NCBI GenBank assembly: GCA_003254905.1
Contig: QANU01003465.1
Location: forward strand, 62,001-126,000
Length of the DNA: 64,000 bases
Direction: 5' to 3'
Origin: Nissolia schottii
Lineage: Eukaryota > Streptophyta > Magnoliopsida > Fabales > Fabaceae
Both the position numbers and the translations under genes were made by a program. Below are positions 52,459-64,000 of the stretch, piece after piece (the first letter of the stretch is position 1; each line of letters opens with the position of its first letter). A model generated the notes under the pieces. The model was not told the DNA's origin and made no database searches. It saw only the letters and a list, made by a program, of their open reading frames with translations.

Positions 52459-55400
52459 TGTAACAACCTAGCTAGCTAGTCTACGCTTAAGTCGCAAACT
52501 TGCTTGCCAAGTTGTTATATACTTTGGTTGGGATCGTACTTAGTCCCACTTATGAGTTCAAAAGTATAGTTACCCAAAATATGGACCGATTTTAACTTTT
52601 CTTTATACATATTGTAGTGTAAAATATGAGCCTCGTTCAACGTCAGAACATATATTGCAGCCGGTACCGTAGCATAATTTAACTAATATTTATCAGGCAT
52701 ATTCAACATCATGGTTGTTAAACTCTCGAGTTAACTCATAAACTCTAACGAGTTTAAGTAAACTTGCGATTCTACGAGCGAGTTTACGACTTAAAATTTA
52801 CCTACGAGTTTACGAGTTTATCTCAAAATGTACAAATTTTGTAACTTTGTTAGATACTTACCTAACTTTATTTATATTAGATAATGTATATTGAGTTTAT
52901 TTAGCTATATTCATATATTTATCATAATTGAGCTATGTTTTATTGAACTATAAAATAATACAGATACTGAATAAAGTATGACATAACCACTAAGTGTCAT
53001 GCATTAAGGTGTATTTTATGATATTTCTTTCATTAATTTAATTTAAAGTTAACATTATTCAATTTCAATTATAAATACAATATTTAATCAAGTTTAGTTA
53101 CTAATTATATTACTTATAAGATATTTTTTTACGTATGTAAACTCATACGAGTTTACGAGCCGAGTTTACGATCCGAGTTTGTTGAGAGTCCACGAGTTTA
53201 CTTAAACTCTCGAGTTTGACAACCTTGTTCAACATTCATAGCAACAAGTGGTCCATGTCATATATTCACAAGTAGTGACACATGTAATATTATAGATGTT
53301 ACGTGCAATTAACATAGTAGTACAAAACGTATAGTCTACTAACTAAGGACTAATGTTACGTCTCTAGCGTAGCTTTGATTTCCCGGTTCCTTTGTCCATC
53401 TTCTTCAATGCTGCTCGTCCCCGTACCGCTGCACTGCTCTGACGTCTTCTTCATCCTCGTCGTGCTTGCCTAGAACCATGAAGGAGTGGGGGATGAGAAC
53501 ACAGTGTTCTCAGTGGGAAAACCTTAATCGTCGTAGCTCGTTTCATACTCAATTATGATTCTGCCTCTTAGGGAGTCTCTAAGTGTCACAGTTATACTCG
53601 AGTCCTACTGGTTATTAACATCCATACTAAGCCTGAGCAGCTTTAGCTAAATTAACTACATGACTGGGGAACCTATTCTTCATTAACTAAGTCATCTGTT
53701 CTCTACCTTACTTCCTAAGTCACATATGATCACATAATTCACATAATAAGCTTCAGTTTGCTTCCACTTATAACCATGCCCATTTTAATTATAAGCTTCT
53801 GCGCACCTCCACTTATATACAGTTGTATATCACTTAGAGCACATACTCAAGCTCAACCCCCTCATAGCGGTGGCCTAACCGGTACAAGCTACATTTTGTC
53901 TCAGTATCGTGAAGACCAGGCAGCGCTTAACCTGAGTGGTACTGCTTTCCACGAAATATCATCGCTCACGATAGGAATATCCATTCTTGTACTAGGAATG
54001 GCGAGGAGATCTATCGTTTTCCTTGTGCTAGGGACAGGATAATCCCAGGGTTTAGCTTGCCTTTCCAGCTAGCTCCCCGCACAGCTAAGAAAAGATTGGT
54101 TTCCTTTAACATCAATATCCTTTATTTCCTTTTAGGGACTTTGTGACGTCATGCCCTAGGGTTCCTTTTCCCTTTCCTTTCGTTTCATTAATTCATTTCA
54201 TATATCATTCATAACACATCCTCATCACATAAATCATACATCACTACATCAACTTTCAGTCAACAGTTCATATATCTTAGATATGAATCATCATTTCATA
54301 ACAATTAGCATACTTGGTAAAATTAGCAGATCCATGGATAATTTCCAGTAGTATGAAAAGCTATGTTTAAGAAAAGTTTCGTGTCTAGAAAATGATAAGT
54401 TTCGAAATGGAGATTCTGAACTTCAGTCAAGCTGCTTAGAGCATAGGTAGGCCACTCAGTGCCACTGGCCGCTCAGCGTGAACCCTAGCCGCTCAGCGTC
54501 ACCTAACAAATTTCAGTTCCCAATTCCTGCAATTTTTCCATGTTCTACTAGGTTCCTCATAATCAATCTTAAATCATTTCTTTCATCATTCGTCATCAAT
54601 TTCCAATAATAAGAAACTTACTTTCATGTTCCAAAACTATTTTCATCATAAAGCCAACATAGTTCTAACAATTAGCTCATGAATCACAAAGCAATCATAA
54701 CTTACATAGTTATATAACACATAACACATAGAACATATATAACTCAATATTTCATGCTCCATCATTTCCTAAACATAAAACAAACATATCTAGCAGTTAT
54801 TCTAAAAATCACAAAGCATGCATCCATTTTCTGTCAGAAATTAGTGATCAGAAACCGGAGAGGTCCAAGACCTTATCCCAAGGTTTTTGATAGTCCTAAG
54901 ATCATTTTTTATGTGTAAAAAAATTCATATTCTGACCCTAACTGCACGAAATTCCAATTTTTCCCCTTTTTCCAAAATTACCATTTCACCACCATAAACG
55001 CCCTGTTTTCTTTGGAATTTTTGTTCTCAAAAACCTGATGGACTCAAGACTTGCCCTTAAAGTTTTTGATAGTTTTAAACCCATATTTAATGAAAACCAA
55101 CCCAGTCTTTTAGCCCAAAATACGAAATTCCCGTTTTGCCCTTATTTCCTAAAAACCCCGTTTTCTATCTGTTTGCTGAGAAATTTATCAGGGACTCCAA
55201 AAATCATGAAACATGACATCCCCACTCAATTTTTCGTGTAGAAATAAAAAATAACATTAGTTTTCATGATTAAAATCTCAGCATATAGGTCCTTCCAAAA
55301 TCATGTCATAGCACTATTTTCCGCTTAAGCTTTCCTAACTTCTGACAGAATCACAGACAACACCAACAGATCCAGACAATCATCAACCACATATATATAT

Positions 55401-56315
55401 GAATCAAAGTCACATTCCTAACATATATATCTAACGAAAACCACATATACAGTGGTTAAGTCGGTTACCCACATTTTTGCACCCAACTACGTTTTCTGTA
55501 GCTTCCTGCGGCCTTTCCTCTAACTATGGTACTTCCAAATTCTTCTTAGGATAAATTTCTTCTAGGGTTCCAAGGTAATGTTTGTACTGTTTGTGGGTGA
55601 ATATTAGGGAGTTATTGAAGAACCTTATCTAGGCTTAGTGTAGAAGGTTTGTGGGTTTGTGTTCAGGCAGTATAACGATTAAATGTATAAACGCTCAGAG
55701 TTTGGCCAAGGTCTCTTATTTTTCCTCTCCAAAATTTCAGCCAAAGGGGGTATTTATAGGCCTCATGGCCAAAAATTTTCTTCCAATTTTGCCCTTGGGG
55801 GCAAAATTTCCAAATTGCCCTTATGAGTCATAAGCCTTTATGTCATTGTCATTAGTCACCATATGACTCACCACACCTTTTGACTCCTTGACCACACTTG
55901 GGCCATTCTTGGGCATGTAGTGTGCTTGTCTCTTGGCTAATTTTTGTGGCCAATTAACAAGCTCTGGCAGATCAATTTTGATCAGATTTTATCGTTTCTG
56001 GTCCTGGTACTTTGCGTACGACTCTTCTAAAAATAATTTGATCACGTCCTTGTGACCCCCTAATTTTTCTAAGTAGTAATCTAGGTTCATTTAAGGTGTT
56101 TGTGAATTCTCATCTGTAGCCGTACCTTTTATGGATACTTTGAACGCGCGGTTGTATTCAGATGGCAAAAAGGATTTATTCTAGTGTCTGCAGAATTTTC
56201 AGAAACTGAGTAGAATTTCTTCGACAGACATTTTAACCTATAAATTTGTGCAAGACGATGTTTCCCCTATTTAACTTAGGAAATCTTTACTAAGGGAAAA
56301 AAGCGGGATGTTACA
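52459..56315 (+). mobile_element. Solo LTR of a Ty3/gypsy element, 3.9 kb (fossil)
   Basis: Begins TGTAACAACC and ends GGGATGTTACA, an imperfect inverted TG...CA pair typical of LTRs. The flanking 5 bp are GTCAG (52454-52458) and GCCAG (56316-56320), a target repeat with one change. There are no internal genes, so it is a solo LTR left by recombination. Large LTRs with these ends occur in chromovirus (Tekay-like) elements; that assignment is inference. Short open frames inside are not genes. Without the nested hAT element the LTR is about 3.3 kb. Confidence 0.75.
52710..53227. mobile_element. Non-autonomous hAT element nested in the solo LTR
   Basis: The 8-bp repeat TTCAACAT flanks it exactly (52702-52709 and 53228-53235), the hallmark of hAT insertion. 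The ends are CATGGTTGTTAAACTC and, read in reverse from the right, CAAGGTTGTCAAACTC, fitting the CA-x-x-G pattern of hAT termini. Both subterminal zones carry repeated GAGTTTACG-type motifs. The length is 518 bp and there is no coding capacity. Confidence 0.85.
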
Positions 56316-56535
56316 GCCAGCACTGGACGACTTCAAAGATCCTTGATGTTGTTAGTCTCAGGGTCATAATATTTGTCAAGAGACACCACATCCTAATCAA
56401 CCTTGGGAGCAAGGTGCTTAACCTAGCCCATCACAGAATCAAACGCTGCATCCACGACATCCTTTGATAGCCTCAGGCAAGCATCATACTCCTTTTTCAC
56501 CTCCTCGTACTTTTTCTTCATCTCAGCAGATCTCA
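56316..56535. mobile_element. Resumed gypsy sequence with an antisense coding-like stretch (fossil)
   Basis: After the right target repeat of the solo LTR, the minus strand shows a coding-like stretch (EVKKEYDACLRLSKDVVDAAFD, then KHLAPKVDQDVVSLDKYY). An antisense ORF in the 3' part is known for Tat-lineage elements such as Grande. This suggests that 49260-52458 and this piece were one element before the solo LTR's parent inserted; that is inference. Confidence 0.4.
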
Positions 56536-56549
56536 CTAAGAAGTAGCTA

Positions 56550-57110
56550 GGTTGAGGTACTTCCCTTACACCTTTCAAGGGGAAGCCAAGGCCTGGCTAA
56601 ATTCTCAATCAGCAGGGACCTTCACCACATGGGCTAGCCTAGAGACTTAATTTGTTAGGCAATTCATCAATGATGATCAAAGAGGGGATCTCGTTTGTGC
56701 CATATATACCTTCAAAATGGAAGAAGATGAATCCTTTACACAAGCTTGGCGACGATTCAAGGCACTCCAAGCTAGGTGTCCTAACCACAACATCGACACA
56801 AAATATGCTGGTGAGGATTTTCTTCAAGGGTTTTACTGTTGAGGAGCAACACATTCTTAACACCGCATTTAGCGATTATTTGGGTGAGCAAAAGACACCG
56901 AGAGCTTGTTTAGGGTTATTCGATTCTATCGCTCAAAACTACTACTTGGACTCAAGGAAGACATCTCAAACGAGGGGGATTCATGCAGTAGACTCTAGTG
57001 TGGCAATACTTGTCAAGCTAAATGCATTAGCTCTAAATCAACAGAGGCTAAAGCGAAAGATAAATCAGAGGTGAGTTTGCCAAGGCCCATTGTATCACTA
57101 GTCCCAACTC
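56550..57110 (+). mobile_element. Athila-like Ty3/gypsy gag fragment (fossil)
   Basis: Plus-strand stretches match the Athila gag pattern: FQGEAKAWLNSQ, GTFTTW, FKMEEDESFTQAWRRFKALQ, RCPNHNIDTKYAGEDFLQGF, and further on RGIHAVDSSVAILVKLNAL. Only this part of gag is present. It is broken in a few places and lacks LTRs and pol nearby. Confidence 0.65.
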
Positions 57111-57119
57111 TCTGTCCCG

Positions 57120-59480
57120 AACCCTGTTCCTAGCCAATTAGTGATTGCCACGCCCTTTCATTTTTATTTTAAGTGATTTAAAAAAAAAAATCTTCTTCCA
57201 TTAAGACATTTATTCACTGCTACCAAATATCCCTAATTTTCTTTTCCTTATTTTCCAAATCTTTCTGAGATATTTGCGGCATTTTCCATAGCTCCAACCA
57301 CCCCAAAAACTCATTACCAATTGCCATTATCCTTGATAACACGTGTCTACTGTCATCTCTTTTCATTATGCAAAAGTGAATGATTGACTACCATTGCTTT
57401 TTATTAGTAAAAATTTTCTATTCTTGAGTTAAAAATTGGAAATTGGCACAGGCATGCTCCTGAATTGATGGCCTATTTGGATTTCCAAAAAATTTGCAGA
57501 AGCAATGATAATCCAAGAAGGCTAAAAAATCTATTTATGGAAGCTGCCTCTATTATTATAGACACATGGACTTTGAAGATTAAAGTAAGGTTTTCAGAGG
57601 TGTGGGTTCATGTGTATAGAAACGGGAGCTAATGGTGCTACATATATCATAGCTCGTCTCGAATTGAGTCCTGCCCCATGGGGTCGAGGAGGAAGTAGAG
57701 GAAGGAACCAGAGGGTCCGTGACTCGGCGACGTAGTATTGAGAATGGAGCCTCTAGTTGAGCCACTTTGTGGAAGTTTGGTTTGTGGTGATGACAATTGT
57801 GATGATGTGGTGCCGGTCGACCAAAAAGATGATATAGTCAAATCTCTCTTGCTATGGTGCCAGACGAGTGGAACAAAAGAGACTGAAAGAAGAATAAATG
57901 GAATCGTTAGAAAGTTAAAGCGCTAGAAATTGTAATTTTTTTTAAAATAAATGACGTAAAAATTAAATCCAATTGACAATCACTGATTGGTTTGAAACAA
58001 AATTGGGGGCAGGTGATTTTGATCCGTGTCAGAGGGGCTTAATTGTCCTCCTTTGCTTCTGAAGCGAACCTAAAGAGGCAAAAGAAACAGATTGTGTGCC
58101 TCAAGATGACCCCAAGTGGGGCCATTGATGGATTTGAGAGATATATAATATACATAATTTTTCAATTAATAAAATATTAATTGCGGAAATTGTTGAATTA
58201 TCGACCCTTAATTAAGTGATGTGAACATAAGGGGAATCTTTGCCAAACTAAGTTGTCGCATATTGACGTAAAAATTTCCAGCCTAATGCATACAGCTCAT
58301 GCTTTTAATTAAAAGATCACAACTACCATGCATGAGATATGTAGAATTGACAATGATTTAAAGAAGACACAAAATATTAAATATTAACGTCGTCTCTTTA
58401 AAATGACAAAACTGGTTCGTTTTTAAATATGGAACCTTCTATAAATTATTTACGTCATTATCAATCAACAGAAGCACATGGTCTTCCCATATTAATTATC
58501 GGTGACTTATTCAAACCAACTTTTCTCGTACGAAGTCAAGGCATCATTCTAAATTATCATCATTTCGTTAAAATGACAAGTCACAACCTTTCGTAGCTCA
58601 TTTTTCTAGTAATTGACTGCATATTTGAAGCTTGATATGTATCATAAATACTGATATATATCATAAATACTTTCAAACTTTCATTATCACCACGTTACAT
58701 ACGCCATAGAGGTGAATGAAAGGCAATAGTCTTTTTCCGCCCAAACGCACATATCTCTACTTGTATAAAGCGGGTGAGGCATCTTAACCACATCTCTTGA
58801 TCACATTTTTTCTCTACTCTACCCTTCTAAATTAATTTACACAATTTAAAGAACCTAAAAAACAAGGGTAAAGTTGTTACTATATTTGATACATTATCTT
58901 TAACTTTTACAAGAGTTGTAATCGTTTGCTCCACTCATGACACCATTAATAAACTGCAAAATCGTCTCAATCAATATTCGAAGAGCATTTTTTGTTTTAT
59001 AATTTTGCAAAATATTTAATATTTAAAATTAAAAAACATGTCTTAGCAAGCACGTAGTGTCTATCAAACTCACTAGTAAATATAGTTATTGTTATTAAAA
59101 TTTAAATACTTTTAATGGCATGGAAATCTATTAAATGTAAATAATAGCATATTAGCTATATATATATATACAAATTTATCTATAAAAACCAGTCACGTTT
59201 TAAGTGTTATGAAATATTATGAATTTATTTAGCAACATTGCTATATGTATACCTTTCGCCTCTGTCACTGAACTGTCATCTATAACATAAATATGCTTTA
59301 GGCTCACCCACGTATTTCTCAACCACCTTTCACACCCACAACCCCCACTCTCAATTTGATTGCGTGTCTACACACACTTCTTAAATGCAAAATTGTTCAT
59401 GCTTCTCCAAATTATGATCCCATTCGAAACCCACAACTCCTTTCACATCATACGAAACCCACAACTTTTTAATATTTTGT
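57120..59480. other. Intergenic DNA with one unassigned open frame
   Basis: Mostly AT-rich. An open frame at 57738-57926 (+), ending VKSLLLWCQTSGTKETERRINGIVRKLKR, looks more protein-like than its surroundings, but I cannot assign it; it may be a gene or transposon fragment. No other features are supported. Confidence 0.35.
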
Positions 59481-60530
59481 CGCACATACATAGACAAAAA
59501 CATACACAAAACATTAATACTAATATTCACAAAGGAAATAAATAGTCAGTACTAGTACACAAACATTATTAAAAGATTGCACAAACATTGATACTAATAT
59601 TCATAAAGGAAATATTCATAAGCAGAAACAGCAATATTAGTGCACAAACATTATTGGAGAAGTGCACAAACAATTGAGGAACAAATGCCAAACATTGATA
59701 CTAGTATTCACAAAGGAATATTCATAAGCAGAACCAGTAAGTACTAGTGCACAAACATTATTGGATTATTACACAAACATTAAAGGCACAAATGCTACTT
59801 ATTATCATTGAACTTAGTACTCCTCCATGTAAATCCAATTTTTTTTAGCATAGTTGTTATAAAAAGCTTTGACACCCTCCAATGTATCAAACTACATTCC
59901 AATCTTGGGAACCTCATCATCATCATCCATGATTAAATTATCTTTAACCTAGTAAGCATATGCATATTGTTAATAATGTGACCTTGATAAGAAAATAAGC
60001 CTTAATGTGTATTGCGCAAACTTTTCTTTATGTTTGCACAAACAATAGAACAATGCTGCGCAAACTTTAGAATTAATATGCACAAACATATTATCATACT
60101 AACATGTATTATAATTCACAAATATAACATAAAAATGTAGAAAATTGACGTGCACAAACTTCTTAATGTGTCAATCATAAGTCTAATGCTTGCACCAAAT
60201 TCTGAGCATATCCTGCACTAAATTCTGATAATTTTTTATGCACAAACATGTGCATCTTAAGTGCACAAGCTTTTGAATTAACATGCACAAACATATGAAT
60301 ATGCTGAGACAAACTTTTAATCAATAATACAATAATAGTCAACTATAAAAGATGTACGCACAAACTTAAGAAACTATCATGCACAAACTTTTATGATTAT
60401 TGCACAAACCTTTTCAATCATCCAAATTTGGACACTAGGGTACAAATTTCCTAAACATTATTGCCGAAACTTTTACCATTTTAGTGCACAAACATATGAC
60501 GCAATTAACTCAAACCAGTCTGTGAACAAT
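59480..60530. repeat. Cluster of GCACAAAC motifs
   Basis: CACAAAC, mostly as TGCACAAACNTT, occurs about 15 times on the plus strand in 1 kb, plus near variants (GCGCAAAC, GAGACAAAC). Spacing is irregular and AT-rich. The motifs lie within and downstream of the FAR1-like relic, so they may be element-specific internal or subterminal repeats. Confidence 0.7.
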
Positions 60531-60635
60531 TTCTAACAAAATCTGACGATCATTCATATAATTTAGACTTTGTTTGAATAAACATATAAAGAATTATACC
60601 TCGTTCATTACCTCAAATTGATCAGGAGAATCCAT
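59825..60635 (-). pseudogene. FAR1/MULE-type gene relic (N-terminal part)
   Basis: Two exon-like pieces on the minus strand. 60600-60635 encodes MDSPDQFEVMNE and ends in a GT donor. 59825-59948 begins after a CTTACTAG acceptor and reads DDDDEVPKIGM, a stop codon, then FDTLEGVKAFYNNYAKKNWIYMEE. The second piece is the start of the FAR1-type domain (FDT...FYNNYA...) found in MULE transposases and the FAR1/FHY3 family. The rest of the domain and the transposase core are absent. The intron between the pieces (about 650 bp) is filled with GCACAAAC motifs. It is a truncated and inactive copy. Confidence 0.6.
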
Positions 60636-61129
60636 GGATGGATTTGGATCTCAAATGATGAATTAGGTAAAAAAAAAAAAAAAGAAATTAGTAGAACAAA
60701 TAATGACGCGTGACGATGATGAAGAGGAAGAGGAAGAATTGAAGACGGATACATGAGAGATCATTATGTTATGTTAGGCTTGAGGGTTTTGTGGCTACAT
60801 TGGAGTGATTGAAAATTAGTACGGGTATGAGTGCAAGTTGTGTTAGGATTTGATTTTTCTGTATTGAGTATGAGATGCATAATACATTAAATGAGTGTAT
60901 AACATACCTGGTGTCAGTATTGTGATACATTTTAGGGTGTACACCAATCATTTTTGTTTAATTAGTCCATACAAATTTTCAAACTACCTCTTACTAGATG
61001 GCATGTCAAGTGAAAAGTAATCAGGCAAACTTTTCACATGGTTGATTTAATTAGATATGATTTTGTTGGGGTCAAATTGACTCATTAGTGATTTGATATG
61101 ATCATAATGGATCTTAGCTAAAAAATTTG
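60636..61129. other. Flank of the FAR1 relic and spacer
   Basis: Contains a purine-rich run (GATGAAGAGGAAGAGGAAG near 60718) just upstream of the FAR1 relic, possibly its leader. No gene is seen. Confidence 0.35.
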
Positions 61130-63466
61130 CACTATTAGAAAAAACATTGAATACTGGCAGATTTTTTAGCGAATTTGTATGAATTGCCGACAGATTTATA
61201 AGGCTTTGGTAGATACTGTGTCGAATACTATCCGCTAATAATGAGCTCATTGATAATTAATTATCGACAGATATATTTGTCGGTAACACATCTTAGAAAC
61301 AACACCTACCAAATGGTTACTGACGGATATATTTGTCCAAAAACCATACAAAATAAAAAAAATAAAAAATGCTAATATATTTAAAAATTAGTTAACTAAT
61401 ACACAAATAAAAATAAATATTATTATTAATTATCATAATCAATATACATTAATTCAAAAGACATAACACAATTTTTATTACAAATACCATAAAACCTTAC
61501 ATTATTAGTGGTCAACAATGGATTCTCTACCCTATGATCAGTAACTAACACCTAATTCGATCTTAACATTATAATTGCCAAAGACTTAGTCATTTGATGG
61601 CAAAGGATTCCATATCCTATGACTAGTAAATAAAACTTAATTCAATCTTACATTAGACATTACATTATTATTGCCAGAGACTTGGTCTTCTACTGATAGA
61701 GGATTCCTTACCGTCATAGACATGATAATCTTTGGTAATGGATAATTGTCTACTGACAAATCCACGGTAAAATCCCAGAACTACTAAACCCTAATTTGAT
61801 GATGGTGAACCATCTACTGCCAGAGAACGATTTCCTCTCTGTGCATTCATACCATAAGTCCTTTCAAGGAGAGCAATTGAACGTCTGAGATCATCCATAG
61901 ACGATAGCCATGACTATGACGGAGGTGCCTTTGAACGTGGAAGTGGAGGTCCACTTAGAGGCTCACTTTCTTTTCTCATATCCTAAAAAAATGTAAATAT
62001 ACAAGTTAATAAAATATTAATACACAAATTAACTTCAACCCTAACTCTAACCCAAGCCCTACACATAAACAAAAATGTAACATAATCATTATCTAACATT
62101 ACCCCTAAACTTAACCCTAACATTACCCTAACCTAACCCTAACACAAATTTAATCCTAAAATAAACTCAAATCAATTATGAACATACTCTTAAATCGTAG
62201 ATAAATCCCAATAAAACAATAACAATCTCAAAACATAATTGTATCTAGTTCAATCAAAATCAAATAAATAAAAGATAAGTATAAGACTAACAATGAGTGT
62301 GCAATACAAGGGTGTGGTGGCAATGGTGGTGACAGTGATAGGTGCTACGCACGTGGCAATGGTGGCAGCAGTGATGATGGTGGTGGCGGCATGGTTGTAG
62401 CGACAGGGGCGTGGCAGATTCGACGGTGGTGAGTCGTGGTGTGGTGGTGGCAAAGGCTTGGTAGATTTGTGATGTGGGGCATGGGCTGACGTTGAGTGGT
62501 GGCAAAGACTAGGATGCAGGGGCGATGGGTTAGGAGTGTAGGTGGTGGAGAAAGGGGAGGTGGAAAGAGTATAGAAAATGAGATTCATATATTTAAGGAT
62601 GCAATGACCATTACTAGCAGATTTATCTGCAGGTAAATGTTTAAAATCCGTTGATAATCCCAAAAAATGAAGCACATCGTTTCATTTGGCGCAGGAAATC
62701 TCCTGCTCAATTAAAATTGAATATTGGTAGATAAATCTGTTGCTATTTTGACAAATCTGGTAATAACATTAAACCTTAAACCCTAGAGCCTAACGTTATA
62801 TGAATACCTAGAGCAATTAAATGAACTCTATCCATACGAAAAAGTAATGATAGATTAATAATCAATAACATGTATCTATGCTATCTAATATTGTCTATGT
62901 GCATTTTTATCATCCCTTTATACATAGAATAATAATTAACCACAAAATCATATATTATAAACAACTATACATGTTAGTTTTTAAACATGCATTAGCGATT
63001 TGAGTGTGTAGAATAATCAATTATTAATTTACACGATCATGAATTAATTTTTATGATACATTTTGGTATGATAAACTTTAAAACCTAAACCTTAAAATGT
63101 TAAAACCTATTTTGGTCTCTATGTGTGTATGCATATATAGACACACACACACGCGCACACACACACACACACATATACATAACACATACATAATTCTCAA
63201 ATGAATCCATTAGTCCCATTGATTGTATCATAACCTTTTCATGGTGTGCTTATGTTGCTATTGTTTATTAAAAATGATAAACAAGAAATTTACTAAATTT
63301 ATTAAAAAAATATTAGTTACCGATAGATATATTCCTTGATACAATTTTTCATGTTTTTTAAATTATTTGGTGATTACCGTTAGATATATTCAGCGGTAAT
63401 GTGCCACTTGACACCACATTATTCTGGCAGATATTACAATGGATAAATTATCTACTTGTAATAGTG
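61130..63466 (-). mobile_element. Non-autonomous CACTA element, copy 2
   Basis: The left end is CACTATTAGAAAAAAC and the right end, read in reverse, is CACTATTACAAGTAG, so the CACTATTA termini match. Subterminal zones carry many short repeats such as GACAGAT, GGCAGAT and GTCGGTAA. Inside, on the minus strand, are a Pro/His/Ser-rich stretch (62280-62600), CCTAA-rich telomere-like DNA (62030-62160), and an exon-like block (61800-61985) with SEPLSGPPLPRSKAPP and DDLRRSIALLERTYGMNA. All three correspond to copy 1 at 18593-20065. No transposase is visible. The 3-bp flanks (TTG, AGC) do not match, and similar short repeats run on to about 63540, so the right boundary may be off. Confidence 0.65.
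63140..63172. repeat. CA microsatellite with a CG interruption
   Basis: Run of ACACAC units with ACGCGCAC in the middle, within the 5' half of the CACTA element. Confidence 0.9.
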
Positions 63467-64000
63467 AGCTTCTATGTTAACATTATCAAACAAGGTCTTT
63501 ATCGGCAGATATCGTACCTAAAATATGTCGGTAACCGGTAAAATACACCAATATTTAATGATTTTCTAAGGAAATGAAAAAACAAGTGAGAAGGGAGAGA
63601 TAAGGAATAAATATTGGGTATTTCGATAAGCATATAAATATGTTTTCTCATGTGAATGGTTAACTACTCTATATCAAAGTTACATTTTATTGAGAGTACG
63701 TTTGACACGCTGGATATGATAAAGGTTAATAGGATAAAGCGAATTGGATGAGGGTTGATAACATATAAAGACAAATAGGATAACACTTGATTACATTTTA
63801 ATAGTGTTTAGGATGATATAAGACAATGGCAAATAAGATAAGTTAATTTTTATTTTATTATTTTATTATTATTCTTAGTATGATTAATAATATTATTATT
63901 ATTATTATTATTTCACGATTTCTTATTCATTGGACCCTTCTCGCTCTATAAGTTAAATTAATTTATCTATTAAAGTGATGGATAAATAGTCGTTAATAAA
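63467..64000. other. AT-rich right end of the window
   Basis: Continues with CACTA-like short repeats to about 63540. After that it is plain AT-rich DNA with an ATT run near 63890-63910. No gene is seen. Confidence 0.4.

Noticed and set aside
53758-54042. 94-codon frame inside the solo LTR
   Set aside because: Lies in noncoding LTR sequence and matches no protein family.
59480-60530. CRISPR-like array from the repeated GCACAAAC motif
   Set aside because: The repeats are only about 8 bp, irregularly spaced, with AT-rich spacers of variable length, in plant nuclear DNA.
62250-62675. 141-codon minus-strand frame rich in Pro, His and Thr
   Set aside because: Low-complexity CAC/ACC-rich DNA within the CACTA element. 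It may overlap an element leader, but it does not read like a folded protein.

Overview
The window is nuclear DNA from a flowering plant, most likely a eudicot. It has a low-GC background, spliced genes with short GT-AG introns in otherwise long AT-rich DNA, and a typical plant mix of repeats: Ty1/copia and Ty3/gypsy remnants, RTE- and L1-type LINEs, CACTA, hAT, FAR1/MULE and small hairpin elements. I cannot name the species. Nothing looks bacterial, organellar or viral apart from the plant's own LTR-element fossils.

Five protein-coding genes can be built exon by exon from sequence, with reading phase preserved at every junction. (1) 641-8265 (+): the 3' part of a plant LpxC gene (UDP-3-O-acyl-N-acetylglucosamine deacetylase). 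(2) 14044-17740 (-): a nine-exon gene for the mitochondrial F1 ATP synthase beta subunit, 560 residues. (3) 20240-25885 (+): a seven-exon MATE/DETOXIFICATION transporter, 486 residues. (4) 28692-32029 (-): a nine-exon gene for a five-span membrane protein of an uncharacterised plant family, 561 residues. (5) 40637-46379 (-): a four-exon GT14 (GlcAT14-type) glycosyltransferase, 401 residues, with one GC-AG intron. These are unrelated housekeeping, transport or cell-surface genes and form no pathway together.

Between and inside the genes lies repeat DNA. About 9.45-12.2 kb is a 1.2-kb tandem repeat of roughly 2.3 units, ending against an L1-type LINE relic. A CACTA-like element ends at about 20065, only about 175 bp before the MATE start codon. 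A related, inverted CACTA copy lies at 61.1-63.5 kb. A 3'-truncated RTE LINE between 35-bp direct repeats lies at 35.4-36.6 kb, and a second RTE insertion sits in GT14 intron 1. A three-layer nest lies at 49.3-56.5 kb: a gag-protease-only Ty3/gypsy element, a 3.9-kb solo LTR inside it, and a 518-bp hAT-type element inside the LTR. An Athila-like gag fossil follows. Near 60 kb a decayed FAR1/MULE gene is surrounded by many copies of GCACAAAC.

I found no wholly new system. The best leads are the pair of CACTA copies sharing a conserved exon and telomere-like stretch, the two RTE LINE structures, the dated nest at 49-56 kb, a 76-bp tRNA-like insert with 8-bp target repeats, and the GC-AG intron in the GT14 gene.
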